Assembly: GCF_011516835.1 (NCBI RefSeq)
Contig: NZ_WOTB01000011.1
Location: 62,001 to 126,000, forward strand
From: Acetobacter musti
GTDB taxonomy: Bacteria; Pseudomonadota; Alphaproteobacteria; Acetobacterales; Acetobacteraceae
Length of the DNA stretch: 64,000 nucleotides
Reading direction: 5' to 3'
In this document: positions 36,977-45,255 of the stretch, piece by piece
Numbering within the stretch: the stretch's first letter is position 1
How the letters are laid out: each line of letters starts with the position of its first letter
The notes under the pieces: generated by a model
The model's database searches: none
The model's input: only the letters and a program-made list of their open reading frames with translations
What the model was told of the DNA's origin: nothing
Translations under genes and position numbers: made by a program

Positions 36977-37282
36977 TCAGCTCAGAACGTCTGACCGGAT
37001 GCGACTGCGGGGACGACGCGGCGCGTCGCCGGCGCGGGGCGTCCGGGTGTTGTTTTTAGCATCGCCGGAGCTTTTGAGAGCCGGGGCGGCAGACAGTTCG
37101 GCTTCCAGCTGCGCGATGCGTTTACGAACGCTGTCACGCAGGGTGGCGGCCGTATGGGACTTCATCGACGCCAGGGTTTCCTTGAGGTCGCGAAGCTGTT
37201 TCTGCTTCTCGGCAAGGGAGCGGCGGATCGGCTGGTTGTCCGAAAACTGGCCGTGAAAAGCACGCATGATTTCAAAACCCAT
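36977..37282 (-). CDS. Small coiled-coil hypothetical protein
   Basis: The product is up to 101 aa (96 if the second ATG at 37265-37267 is used). The middle is a strong amphipathic helix/coiled coil (SLAEKQKQLRDLKETLASMK, then RKRIAQLEAELSA). The C-terminal 30 residues are basic and Pro/Arg-rich, which could bind nucleic acid. There are no cysteines, signal peptide or membrane segments. Neither start has a convincing ribosome site. A bidirectional terminator lies 14 bases past the stop, which supports a real transcript. I do not recognise a family. Confidence 0.6.
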   Translation of the reverse strand: MGFEIMRAFHGQFSDNQPIRRSLAEKQKQLRDLKETLASMKSHTAATLRDSVRKRIAQLEAELSAAPALKSSGDAKNNTRTPRAGDAPRRPRSRIRSDVLS

Positions 37283-37450
37283 TCAGGCAGGACAAAAGGT
37301 GAAGATCCCTTATATGGGACCAGATCATGAACAAAAAAGAAAGAAACAGTGTTTTCCGACACGCTTTAAGGAGCTCTGATCCTGCCGATCAGGTCTCGCC
37401 CGCATGTCGGGTTTCGGTCTGTTTCCGGAGTGTGACGCTTTTCAGGAAAG

Positions 37451-37466
37451 GCCCGGCTAACCGGGC
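37451..37466 (-). terminator. Hairpin overlapping the hisC stop codon
   Basis: GCCCGG-CTAA-CCGGGC forms a compact 6-bp stem whose loop contains the hisC stop (TAG on the minus strand), followed by CTTTCCTGAAAAG. The short U-poor tail makes it a moderate terminator candidate. The overlap with the stop codon is unusual. Confidence 0.45.
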
Positions 37467-38533
37467 GTCGTATTCCTGCGGACGATTGTCCCTAAAGCAT
37501 CAGCCAGAGCCGCGCATTGCGGATCGGTGCCGATCGTCACCCTGAGCCAGGACGACGTTCGCGGGCCTTTTAAGTGGCGCACGATAATCGCCCTTTCTCT
37601 CAGCGCGGCAGCCACCATGGCTGCGTCGCGGTCAGCATGCCGAACGTAAACAAAGTTGGCACAGGAAGGCAAGACCTCAAATCCAAGCTTTGTCAGCGCG
37701 TCCGTGAGAGAGGCCCGCGTCGCCATGACTTTCGCCACGGACATGGCGAGCCACTCTTCGTCCTCAATCGCCGCCAGCGCCCCGGCCTGGGCCAGGCGGT
37801 CGAGCGGATAGGAGTTGAAGCTGTCCTTGACGCGCACCAGAGCCTCGATCAGATCGGGGTTGCCAAGTGCGAATCCGACGCGCAGCCCGGCCAGAGCCCG
37901 GGATTTGGAAAGGGTCTGGACGACGAGCAGATTCGGGTAGCGCTCGATCAGCGGGATGGCTGATTCGGCGCCGAAATCGACATAGGCCTCATCGATCAGA
38001 ACCACCCGGTCCGGGTGACTGGCGAGCAGGTTTTCGATGTCCCCACGGCCAAGAGCAATCCCTGTCGGCGCATTGGGATTGGCGATGACGATTCCGCTGT
38101 TGGGAATGGCGTAATCTTCCGGATGAATCCTTAGTGAATCATCGACGGGAACGGTCCGGAAAGGCAGGTCGTACAGGCCGCACCAGACCGGGTAGAAGCT
38201 GTAGGTGACATCCGGGAACAGAATCGGGTCGCCGTGGCTGAACAGGGCCTGGAAAGCGAAAGCAAGGACTTCGTCGGAACCGTTGCCGATAAAGACATGC
38301 TGCGCGGTCAGGCCATGACGGCCGGCAATGGCCTCGCGCAGAGCGAGGGATTCCGTGTCCGGATAGAGCCGGAGGGAATCACCGGTGGCCTCCCGAATGG
38401 CGGCGAGAGCTTTCGGAGAGGGGCCGTACGGACTCTCATTGGTGTTGAGCTTGATGATATTGGCGATTTTGGGCTGTTCGCCAGGAACATAAGGCGTCAG
38501 ACGGTGGACGAGCGGGCTCCAGAAACGGCTCAC
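37457..38533 (-). CDS. hisC: Histidinol-phosphate aminotransferase
   Basis: The 358-aa PLP-dependent class I/II aminotransferase of histidine synthesis may also act on aromatic amino acids. The N-terminal [20 protein letters not shown] is characteristic of HisC. The PLP lysine lies in [19 protein letters not shown], the Asp of the cofactor pocket in [14 protein letters not shown], and the C-terminal Arg in SWLRVTIGT. The start is a GTG (38531-38533) that overlaps the stop of the ankyrin gene by two bases, showing translational coupling. Length is as expected. Confidence 0.93.
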   Translation of the reverse strand: MSRFWSPLVHRLTPYVPGEQPKIANIIKLNTNESPYGPSPKALAAIREATGDSLRLYPDTESLALREAIAGRHGLTAQHVFIGNGSDEVLAFAFQALFSHGDPILFPDVTYSFYPVWCGLYDLPFRTVPVDDSLRIHPEDYAIPNSGIVIANPNAPTGIALGRGDIENLLASHPDRVVLIDEAYVDFGAESAIPLIERYPNLLVVQTLSKSRALAGLRVGFALGNPDLIEALVRVKDSFNSYPLDRLAQAGALAAIEDEEWLAMSVAKVMATRASLTDALTKLGFEVLPSCANFVYVRHADRDAAMVAAALRERAIIVRHLKGPRTSSWLRVTIGTDPQCAALADALGTIVRRNTTPG

Positions 38534-39039
38534 ATCGTGTCTCCGAGCAGGGTGATCATCTCCGGGTAGCCCTGCGCCCGGGCGAGATCGCGCGCGCTCT
38601 GGCCTTCGCCGTCTTTCAGAGCGGGGTCAGCGCCTGCCTCCAGCAGAAGACGCGCCATGTCCCGGCGGCCGAACATGGCGGCGAACATGAGCGGCGTGCG
38701 GCCGACATCGTTGGCGGCGTCCACGGCCGCGCCGGCCGCGAGCAGCATTTTCGCGAGTGCGGTGGTGCCCTTGAACGCAACGCCGGCGAGGGCCGTGGCG
38801 CCCTTGGCGTCGCGCTGGTCGATGGCGGCGCCGGCGTTCAGCAGGACGCGGGCAGTGTCCTCATGGCCGTTATAGGTGGCGAGAATGAGAGCGGAGTGAC
38901 CCTTCTCGTTGGCGAGATCGGGACTGAGGCCGGCGGCGATGAATTCGCTGACCAGGTCGGTCTCCCCGTCACGGGCTGCATTCAGGAACAGGGCCTCGAC
39001 CTCGGCCTGGTCGAACGTTCTGTCTTCCTGGTCTGTCAT
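38530..39039 (-). CDS. Ankyrin-repeat protein
   Basis: A 169-aa soluble protein made of about four ankyrin repeats. [40 protein letters not shown] and [20 protein letters not shown] show the typical TPLxxAxxxG pattern and end with the LLLEAGADP turn. No signal peptide is seen. The ATG has AGGAG upstream. It is translationally coupled to hisC, but ankyrin repeats only mediate binding, so a metabolic role cannot be inferred. Small ankyrin proteins in proteobacteria are sometimes paired with catalases or toxins; here there is none. Confidence 0.9.
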   Translation of the reverse strand: MTDQEDRTFDQAEVEALFLNAARDGETDLVSEFIAAGLSPDLANEKGHSALILATYNGHEDTARVLLNAGAAIDQRDAKGATALAGVAFKGTTALAKMLLAAGAAVDAANDVGRTPLMFAAMFGRRDMARLLLEAGADPALKDGEGQSARDLARAQGYPEMITLLGDTM

Positions 39040-39252
39040 GGGACTCTCCTCTTATTGCGGTCCGGGACCGGGGTCCTGGGGAGCTTTTTTCTTACGGCAT
39101 CCATGGCGTCTTGCGAAGCGGCCTGACCCGGATGTGTGATGCGCCGGCATCGCGGGCAGCGTTCCGTCTTCCTTCGCCGGTCCGCCATACTTCAATATTG
39201 GCATCGTTTTGCCCCCGGTTCATGATGAGCGCCATAACCGGGGCGGACAGGA

Positions 39253-40575
39253 ATGACGACAGCAGCAGCCGCGACACTCACGGAACCCGACGCCCGACCT
39301 CTCTCACGCCTGCATCTCCGTCTCCTTCTGATCGCCGGTCTGGGCTATCTCTTCGACGGCATGGACGGGTCCGCGCTGGCCTTCTTTCTGCCGGTCCTGC
39401 GCGCCGAATGGCACCTCACCGCCTGGCAGTCCGGCTGGATCGCCTCCAGCACGTCACAGGGTTATCTGATCGGCTCGCTCGCCGCCGGATTTCTCGCCGA
39501 CCGTTTCGGTCGCCGCCGGATCATGATGACCGCTCTTACCATTTACTGTGTCGCCTCCTGCCTCAGCGCCCTCCAGCACGACTGGAAACCCTATTTCGTC
39601 CTCCGCGTCATCTGCGGCATCGGAACCGGCGCCGAAGCGGTGGTCATCATCCCCTACATCGCCGAATTTCTGCCACCCCGGAAAAGAGGCGCACTCTGCG
39701 GCGCCGTCGTCGGCTTCTACGCCTTTGGCTACACCGCGGCGGCCGCGCTCGGTCTGTTCGTGGTCTCCGCCTCGCCGTCCGGCTGGCGGATCGCCTCGGT
39801 CATCACAGGCCTGCCCGTGCTCCTCCTCCTCTGGTGGCGACGCGCGCTGCCGGAATCGCCGCTCTGGCTGGCGCGTGCCGGCCACGGAAACCGGTCCGGG
39901 CGAAACCGGGCCGCACAGAGAAAACCAGCAGGGGCGCAGGCGCCTGCTATCCCTGCCAGGTTTCAGGGCGGCCCCCTGACATCCCTCCTCACCGAAACCC
40001 CCTGGCGCGGAAGACTCCTCACAGCGGTCTCCGTCTGGACCTGCCTGTTCTTTTCCTTCTACGGCTTCTTCGCCTGGCTCCCCTCCCTGCTGATGACCCA
40101 CGGCCTCGCTCTCTCAAAGAGCTTCGGCCTCGCCTTTCTGATCTTTTCCGCTCAGATCCCCGGCTATTTCATCGCGGCCTGGCTCAACGGTGTGATCGGA
40201 CGGCGTCAGGTCATGATCGGTGCGCTCAGCTTCGCCGCCCTCTCCGCCACGGGACTGATCGCAGCACCGACCCTGCCGCTCATGATCGCCTCCGCCATGG
40301 GCCTGTCCGCCGGACTGAACGGCGCCGTCGCCGGACTCTACGCCTATATGCCGGAACTTTTCCCAACCCGCATCCGGGCAAGCGCCATGGGACTCTCCTC
40401 CGGCATCAGCCGCATCGGCGCCATCGCCGGTTCCATGGGCGCCGGGCCTCTCGCGGCGTGGGGCGGCACCACCCCTGTCTTCACGACAATGGGCGCCGCG
40501 CTTCTTCTCGCTCTGCTTATCCTCGTTTTCATTGCCGGGAACACCGGCGACGGGCCGCTGCCGGAAGAGGTCTGA
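39253..40575 (+). CDS. MFS transporter (metabolite:H+ symporter type)
   Basis: The 440-aa carrier has twelve predicted membrane helices. LADRFGRRRIMMTALTIYC gives the canonical loop motif D-R-x-G-R-R, RVICGIGTGAEAVVIIPYIA is typical of the aromatic-acid/sugar-acid symporter group, and FPTRIRASAMGLSSG lies in the second half. The central cytoplasmic loop (residues about 215-240) is unusual: its bases at 39,922-39,980 resemble the GC-hairpin repeats of family B. Neighbours (ankyrin/hisC upstream divergent, HxlR convergent) give no clear hint of the substrate. ATG at 39253 is preceded by ACAGGA. Confidence 0.88.
   Translation: MTTAAAATLTEPDARPLSRLHLRLLLIAGLGYLFDGMDGSALAFFLPVLRAEWHLTAWQSGWIASSTSQGYLIGSLAAGFLADRFGRRRIMMTALTIYCVASCLSALQHDWKPYFVLRVICGIGTGAEAVVIIPYIAEFLPPRKRGALCGAVVGFYAFGYTAAAALGLFVVSASPSGWRIASVITGLPVLLLLWWRRALPESPLWLARAGHGNRSGRNRAAQRKPAGAQAPAIPARFQGGPLTSLLTETPWRGRLLTAVSVWTCLFFSFYGFFAWLPSLLMTHGLALSKSFGLAFLIFSAQIPGYFIAAWLNGVIGRRQVMIGALSFAALSATGLIAAPTLPLMIASAMGLSAGLNGAVAGLYAYMPELFPTRIRASAMGLSSGISRIGAIAGSMGAGPLAAWGGTTPVFTTMGAALLLALLILVFIAGNTGDGPLPEEV
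39922..39980. repeat. Family B-like palindromic sequence inside a coding region
   Basis: Within the carrier gene, AGCAGGGGCGCAGGCGCCTGCT and TTTCAGGGCGGCCCCCTGA form hairpins in the same order and with the same TTTCAGGGC core as the intergenic family B copies. The frame stays open and yields the PAGAQAPAIPARFQGGPLTS stretch in the central loop. It looks like an insertion tolerated by a flexible loop. Confidence 0.6.
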
Positions 40576-40587
40576 CTTTCCGGCTGG

Positions 40588-40974
40588 TCAGGATGCGGCG
40601 GCGTTCTGGTCGAGACGGTCGAGCAGGGCCGCGTGTTCGGCACCCCAGCGGTAAAGCATCTCCAGAGGCTCGACGAAGGCCTGGCCGAGGCTGGTCAGGC
40701 GGTATTCGACGGCGGGCGGCATGACCTCCATGACCTCGCGTTCCACCAGGCCGAGATGTTCGAGTTCGCGCAGGGTCTGTGTCATCATCTTTTTCGATAG
40801 GCCGGGAATGCTGCGCTGAAGCTGACCGGGGCGGGAGGCGCCGCCGCGCAGGTGCAGGGTGTGGAGGATCATGGTGGTCCATTTGCCGCTGAACAGGCGC
40901 AGCAGGCGGCGGGGGGCGCAGTCTTCCGTAAACGGCGGCTGGCGGTACTGATCGGGCAGCGGGGCGAGGGTCAT
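40588..40974 (-). CDS. HxlR-family transcriptional regulator
   Basis: A 128-aa winged-helix regulator starting at the ATG 40972-40974, with AGGAG upstream. The family signature is seen in order: LRLFSGKWTTMILHTLHLRG, RPGQLQRSIPGLSKKMMTQT and LRELEHLGLVEREVMEVMPP. VEYRLTSLGQAFVEPLEMLY closes it. A Cys near the N-terminus (EDCAPRRLL) matches the redox/aldehyde-sensing Cys position of many HxlR proteins. It is divergent from the PRISE-type reductase gene 113 bases away and very probably regulates it. Confidence 0.92.
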   Translation of the reverse strand: MTLAPLPDQYRQPPFTEDCAPRRLLRLFSGKWTTMILHTLHLRGGASRPGQLQRSIPGLSKKMMTQTLRELEHLGLVEREVMEVMPPAVEYRLTSLGQAFVEPLEMLYRWGAEHAALLDRLDQNAAAS

Positions 40975-41087
40975 GCGGGGCTCCTGGGAACCTCTGGGTG
41001 GCCAGGGCACGGAAAGGTGCCGGATTGTCTTTTGCAACCACTCCGGACAGCCTGTGAAGACTGAGTTTCATATCAGGGAGAAACAGA

Positions 41088-42152
41088 ATGTCCCGCAGGG
41101 CTCTTATTGTCGGTGCGACAGGGATTGTCGGCCAGAATCTTGCAAACCGGCTCGTGGCCGACGGCTGGACCGTTTACGGTCTTGCGCGGCGTGTCGGGAC
41201 GCTGCCGGGGACTGTCATTCCGGTGGCGGCGGATACGCTCGATCCGGTATCGCTGCGCGCGGCGCTGGCGGAGATCGTGCCGACGCATGTGTTTTTCACG
41301 ACATGGACGCGCCAGGCGACCGAGACGGAAAACTGTGCGGTCAACAGCGCGATGATCCGCAATGTCTTTGAGGCTCTGCCGAAGCCGGAGGCGCTGGTTC
41401 ATGGCACTCTGGTGACGGGGCTGAAGCATTATCTCGGGCCGTTCGAGGCGTATGCGAAAGGGGCGCCGCCGCAGACGCCGTTCCGGGAGAGCATGAAGCG
41501 GCTGGATCTGGAAAACTTCTATTATGATCAGGAAGACGCGCTTTTCGCGGCGGCGGAGACGTTCGGGTTTTCCTGGACGGTGCATCGTCCGCATACGGTC
41601 ATCGGCTATGCGATCGGCAATCTGATGAACATGGGCACGACGCTGGCGGTGTATGCGACGCTGTGCCGTGAGACGGGGCTGCCGTTTGTCTTTCCGGGGT
41701 CGCCGGCGCAGTGGAACGGTCTGACGGACGTGACGGATGCGCGTCAGCTTGCCGATCAGATCCTGTGGGCGGCGCAGAGTCCGGCCGGGCGCAATACGGC
41801 TTTCAATGTTGTCAACGGCGATGTGTTCCGCTGGAACTGGCTGTGGTCTGAACTGGCGACCTGGTTCGGGATCGAGGCGGCGGCTTATCCGGGCCATGCC
41901 ACGTCTCTGGAACAGGTGCTGGCCGGAAAAGGCGCGGATTGGTCAGCAATCGCCGGGAAATACGGGCTCCGGGAGACGGTGCTCGACCGTCTGGCGTCGG
42001 CCTGGCACACGGACGCCGATCTTGGCCGGCCCGTCGAGTGTGTGACCGATATGAGTAAAAGCCGCAAACTCGGTTTCAGCGGATATCGGTACACGCCTGA
42101 TTCGTTCTTCGATCTTTTCGAGCGGCTGCGGGCGGAACATTATATTCCGTAA
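41088..42152 (+). CDS. PRISE-type short-chain reductase (enone reductase-like SDR)
   Basis: The 354-aa NAD(P)H-dependent SDR protein resembles the progesterone 5-beta-reductase/iridoid synthase group. ALIVGATGIVGQNLANRLVA is the cofactor fold, VPTHVFFTTWTRQATETENC and HGTLVTGLKHYLGPFEAYAK are typical of this branch, and ENFYYDQEDALFAAAETFGF contains the catalytic Tyr region. Bacterial members reduce activated C=C bonds of enones. The start has AGGGAG upstream. It is divergent from HxlR, a pairing frequently seen for enzymes that detoxify reactive carbonyls. Confidence 0.85.
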   Translation: MSRRALIVGATGIVGQNLANRLVADGWTVYGLARRVGTLPGTVIPVAADTLDPVSLRAALAEIVPTHVFFTTWTRQATETENCAVNSAMIRNVFEALPKPEALVHGTLVTGLKHYLGPFEAYAKGAPPQTPFRESMKRLDLENFYYDQEDALFAAAETFGFSWTVHRPHTVIGYAIGNLMNMGTTLAVYATLCRETGLPFVFPGSPAQWNGLTDVTDARQLADQILWAAQSPAGRNTAFNVVNGDVFRWNWLWSELATWFGIEAAAYPGHATSLEQVLAGKGADWSAIAGKYGLRETVLDRLASAWHTDADLGRPVECVTDMSKSRKLGFSGYRYTPDSFFDLFERLRAEHYIP

Positions 42153-42284
42153 GATGCTGTCTCAAAAGTCAAAGAGACAAAAACTTTCATACCAGGCTGA
42201 TGATGTTGTGTTTTTTAATTATGAGGACCTGTTCGCCTAAGTCAGCCTCAGAAAGCACTTCACGGCAAGCTTTTGATAAAACGA

Positions 42285-42390
42285 TAAAAGTTTTTGGGTG
42301 CCGCCTTTTTTCAAAAAGGCGGCGTCTTCCGAAGCTTTTTGAAAAAAGCTTCACCAAAAACTTTTTTATAATCTACACGAGGTTTCACAG
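42285..42390. repeat. Hairpin repeat, family A copy 2
   Basis: Inverted relative to copy 5. AAAAGTTTTTGGGT, then GCCGCC(T6)C(A5)GGCGGC at 42300-42323, GAAGCTTTTTGAAAAAAGCTTC at 42331-42352, and CACCAAAAACTTTTTTATAAT. It lies in the 313-base convergent gap between the reductase and MBL-hydrolase genes. The remaining part of the gap holds only a degenerate family B remnant (42,405-42,455) and no gene. Confidence 0.9.
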
Positions 42391-42465
42391 GCAGGCCTCT
42401 GAACCAGGACAAAAACCCGGCACCTCTTTGCAGATTTCATGACAGAAGCCTGAGAACGACATATC

Positions 42466-43551
42466 TCAGTCAAACCTGATCTCCCGCGTCTCCCCGAACG
42501 CCATCGGAGCAAATCTGTCGGGAGCGATCCCGGCCCAGGCGACAGTATCGGCGAGGCAGCGTTCCGGCTCTCCCAGCGGTTCACGCGAGAGCGGGAAGAC
42601 GCCGTAATGCATGGGGATGCCACGCCGGGCCTGGAGGGCCTGAAAGGCGGCGACAGCTTCGACAGGATCGGCGTGAACGGCTTTCAGAAAAGCGCGGGGA
42701 GCGTAGGCGCCAATCGGAAGCAGAGCGAGATCGGGTGGCCCGAGGCGGTCATGGATAATCCGCCAGTGCGGGCCGTGCGCACTGTCCCCGGCGAAAAAGA
42801 CGGAAAGCGGGGGCTTGTCGCCAGCTTGCGGTATACGGAGCATAAAGCCGCCCCAGAGACGCTTCGCCGCGTCCCAGGGAGTGCGCTGGGCGAAGTGACG
42901 GGCAGGAGTGCAGGTGATTCCGGCGTCGCCCATGCGAATGGTCTGCCACCAGTCCGCCTCCGCGATGCGGGTCAGGCCGGCTTTGCGGAGGATCTCGCCG
43001 TTGTTCAGCGGAGTGACGGTGACGGGGTTATCGCGACTGGCGATACGACGCAGCGAGGGAAGATCCAGGTGATCGTAATGGCAATGTGAGATCAGAAGCA
43101 GATCGATTTTCGGCAAATCCTCCAGGTGGCGTCCAGGGGCGCGGAAGCGCTTCGGGCCGAAGAAGGAAAATGGCGAGCAGCGCTCTGAGAAAATCGGGTC
43201 GGTGAGAATGGTCAGCGTTCCGCCGTCTTTCTGACGAAAGCGGAGCAGGAAGGTGCAGTGACCGATCATAGTGACGCTGACGGCACCGGCCTCCGGAAGG
43301 TCGTGCGGGTCGCCGACGGGCGCGGGATCGCAGATACGCGGAGGATTTTCGTCCCGGACCATGGAGAGCATCCAGCGCAGGAACAGGGCGGGTCTGATGC
43401 CGCGTCTGCGCCGGATGGCGGAGGAAATTTCCGGGGCGGGCTCGTCGGGCCAGGCAGGCGGGCGCGGCGCGGGCTGCCAGGCAGAGGGAAGAGGCGGATT
43501 AGTGAAGTGCTGGCCGTCACAGTGGTCGGAAACGGGAAAAATGAAGGGCAT
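42466..43551 (-). CDS. MBL-fold hydrolase (UlaG/NAPE-PLD-like)
   Basis: A predicted 361-aa metallo-beta-lactamase-fold enzyme. The metal motif HxHxDH is seen as SHCHYDHLDLPSL. An upstream strand TMIGHCTFLLRF, TPARHFAQRTPWD with a metal His, and FFAGDSAHGPHW with the bridging Asp complete the site. The pattern and the AxxYGVFPL-like ending (IPMHYGVFPLSREPL) match the UlaG / N-acyl-phosphatidylethanolamine phospholipase D-like group, phosphodiesterases or lactonases. I start at the ATG 43549-43551. An in-frame GTG at 43656 would add 35 residues that overlap a repeat; no strong ribosome site settles it. Confidence 0.85.
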   Translation of the reverse strand: MPFIFPVSDHCDGQHFTNPPLPSAWQPAPRPPAWPDEPAPEISSAIRRRRGIRPALFLRWMLSMVRDENPPRICDPAPVGDPHDLPEAGAVSVTMIGHCTFLLRFRQKDGGTLTILTDPIFSERCSPFSFFGPKRFRAPGRHLEDLPKIDLLLISHCHYDHLDLPSLRRIASRDNPVTVTPLNNGEILRKAGLTRIAEADWWQTIRMGDAGITCTPARHFAQRTPWDAAKRLWGGFMLRIPQAGDKPPLSVFFAGDSAHGPHWRIIHDRLGPPDLALLPIGAYAPRAFLKAVHADPVEAVAAFQALQARRGIPMHYGVFPLSREPLGEPERCLADTVAWAGIAPDRFAPMAFGETREIRFD

Positions 43552-43660
43552 CAGGCTGTGAAGTTCCGGTGTCTGGTTCGGTAGGGGCCGTTGTTCAGGA
43601 TGCGACCCCGGCGCCCGAAGTTGTTTTATCAGGGAGCATTTCAGCAGTCTGCTCACGAAA

Positions 43661-43765
43661 TCTTCTGTAAATTATAAAGAAGTTTTTTCTGAAGCTTTTT
43701 TCAAAAAGCTTCAGAAAACGCCGCCGTTCTGAAAAAAGGCGGCCCCCCAAAACTTTTAATTGTTT
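43661..43765. repeat. Hairpin repeat, family A copy 3
   Basis: TTATAAAGAAGTTTTTTCTGAAGC, GAAGCTTTTTTCAAAAAGCTTC, ACGCCGCCGTTCTGAAAAAAGGCGGC and CCCCAAAACTTTTAATT in the order of copies 1 and 5. It separates dgt (upstream, minus strand) from the MBL-hydrolase start; here the repeat lies 3' of dgt. Confidence 0.88.
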
Positions 43766-43776
43766 TCATCAATGCT

Positions 43777-45006
43777 TTATCCCGGAACGGACAGATCGGT
43801 GAGGCGCCGGTGCTCTTCCATGGCAAAACGGTCGGTCATGGAAGCGAGGTAATCGGCGACGACGCGTCTGCGTTCGGCCTCATCCGCGGCGGCGAGGGCC
43901 TGCTCGCGCCAGCCATCGGGCAGCAGGCCGGGGGATGAGCCGAGAGTGGCGAAAAGTTCGGCGACGACATGTTTCGCCTTGTGGGTCATGCGGTTGACCT
44001 TCCAGTGCCGGTAGAGTTTCGCGAAGAGAAATTCGCGGATCGCGGCGTTGGCGTCGGCAATTTTCGGACTGAACGCGACCATCTGGCGATCGGCATGGCG
44101 GACATCGTCGGCGGAGCGCGGATCGAGTTTGCCGAGATTGCGTTTCGTCTGGGTGAGGACGTCCGTGGCCAGGACGTTGATGACGCGGCGGACGGTCTCA
44201 TGCCGGAGGCGCTGTTCCATGGCGGGAATGGCGACGGAGCCTTCAGCCGGTGGCTCGCCGGTTTCGCCCGCGCCGTAATGCGGGGCGCTGCGGGGCGGCA
44301 TATGCCGCGCGAGGGAGCGGGCTTCTTTCAGCGCATTGCCGACAATGGGAACATGGGCGAGGTCGTCAAGAGCAAGAAGCCCTGATTTCACGCCGTCATC
44401 GAGGTCGTGACCATGATAGGCGATGTCGTCGGCGAGAGCGGCGAGCTGGGCTTCGACGGAGGCGAAGGTGTCGAGTTCGAGCGGATGGGCCTCGTTATAG
44501 TCGCGGAGCCAGCCGTCGGGGTGATCGACGGGACCATTATGCTTGGCAAGGCCCTCAAGAGTTTCCCAGGTAAGATTCAGACCGTCGAACTGTAAGTAGC
44601 GCCGTTCGAGCACGGTAACCTGTCGCAGAGCCTGGGTGTTGTGGCTGAACCCGCCCCAGGGCGCCATGGCAAGGGCGAGGGCGTCTTCGCCGGCATGGCC
44701 GAACGGCGTGTGTCCGAGATCATGGGCAAGGGCGATGGCCTCGGTAATATCCTCATCGACATTCAGATGCCGCGCCATGGAACGGGCGATCTGAGCGACC
44801 TCAAGTGAATGGGTCAGGCGGGTGCGGAAGAAGTCGCCCTCGTGGTTGATGAAGACCTGGGTTTTGTACTGAAGGCGCCGGAAGCCGGAGGAGTGGACAA
44901 CACGGTCGCGGTCACGCTGCCAGGGAGAACGGGTGGGAGATTCGGGCTCTGAGTAAAGCCTGCCCCGTGTGGGCCGTGCGTGAATGGCGTACGGCGCTGT
45001 GGTCAT
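43777..45006 (-). CDS. dgt: dGTP triphosphohydrolase-like protein
   Basis: A 409-aa HD-domain phosphohydrolase that breaks dGTP or other dNTPs to the nucleoside and triphosphate. Visible motifs are FRRLQYKTQVFINHEGDFFR, RTRLTHSLEVAQIARSMA (first His), AIALAHDLGHTPFGHAGEDA (HD pair) and LAALADDIAYHGHDLDDG (final Asp). The ATG at 45004-45006 has GAGGA upstream. Length matches the short type (deoxyguanosinetriphosphate triphosphohydrolase-like). It is on the minus strand downstream of radA, with family A repeats on each side. Confidence 0.93.
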   Translation of the reverse strand: MTTAPYAIHARPTRGRLYSEPESPTRSPWQRDRDRVVHSSGFRRLQYKTQVFINHEGDFFRTRLTHSLEVAQIARSMARHLNVDEDITEAIALAHDLGHTPFGHAGEDALALAMAPWGGFSHNTQALRQVTVLERRYLQFDGLNLTWETLEGLAKHNGPVDHPDGWLRDYNEAHPLELDTFASVEAQLAALADDIAYHGHDLDDGVKSGLLALDDLAHVPIVGNALKEARSLARHMPPRSAPHYGAGETGEPPAEGSVAIPAMEQRLRHETVRRVINVLATDVLTQTKRNLGKLDPRSADDVRHADRQMVAFSPKIADANAAIREFLFAKLYRHWKVNRMTHKAKHVVAELFATLGSSPGLLPDGWREQALAAADEAERRRVVADYLASMTDRFAMEEHRRLTDLSVPG

Positions 45007-45110
45007 GCGGTCCTCGTCTGGCGGTGTCACCGAAGACGAGTTGAGCATGTTTGAGCCGAACTGGCGAGGGCGGCCTCAGAAGAGCACCTCACAGTAAATC
45101 CTGATAAAAT

Positions 45111-45220
45111 AATAAAAGTTTCCGGGTGCCGCCGTTTTTCAGAAAGGCGGCGTCTTCTGAAGCTTTTTAGAAAAAGCTTCACCAAAAACTTCTTTATAAT
45201 TTATAGAAGACTTCACAGGC
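45111..45220. repeat. Hairpin repeat, family A copy 4
   Basis: AAAAGTTTCCGGGT, GCCGCCGTTTTTCAGAAAGGCGGC, TGAAGCTTTTTAGAAAAAGCTTCA and CCAAAAACTTCTTTATAATT, oriented as copy 2. The flanks (CACAGGCAGACTTCTGG here, CACAGGCAGGCCTCTG at copy 2) also match. So the repeated unit extends beyond the hairpins. It fills the gap between the radA stop and dgt start. Confidence 0.88.
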
Positions 45221-45255
45221 AGACTTCTGGGACAGTTTCTAAGCGATCCCCCCGG

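Noticed and set aside
39111-40724. 537-codon plus-strand frame overlapping the MFS gene
   Set aside because: Arg/Pro/Ser-rich out-of-frame shadow; the MFS frame has twelve hydrophobic segments and conserved loop motifs.
43552-43656. Extended N-terminus of the MBL-fold hydrolase (GTG at 43656)
   Set aside because: The added 35 residues run close to a family A repeat and look non-conserved; kept as an alternative only.
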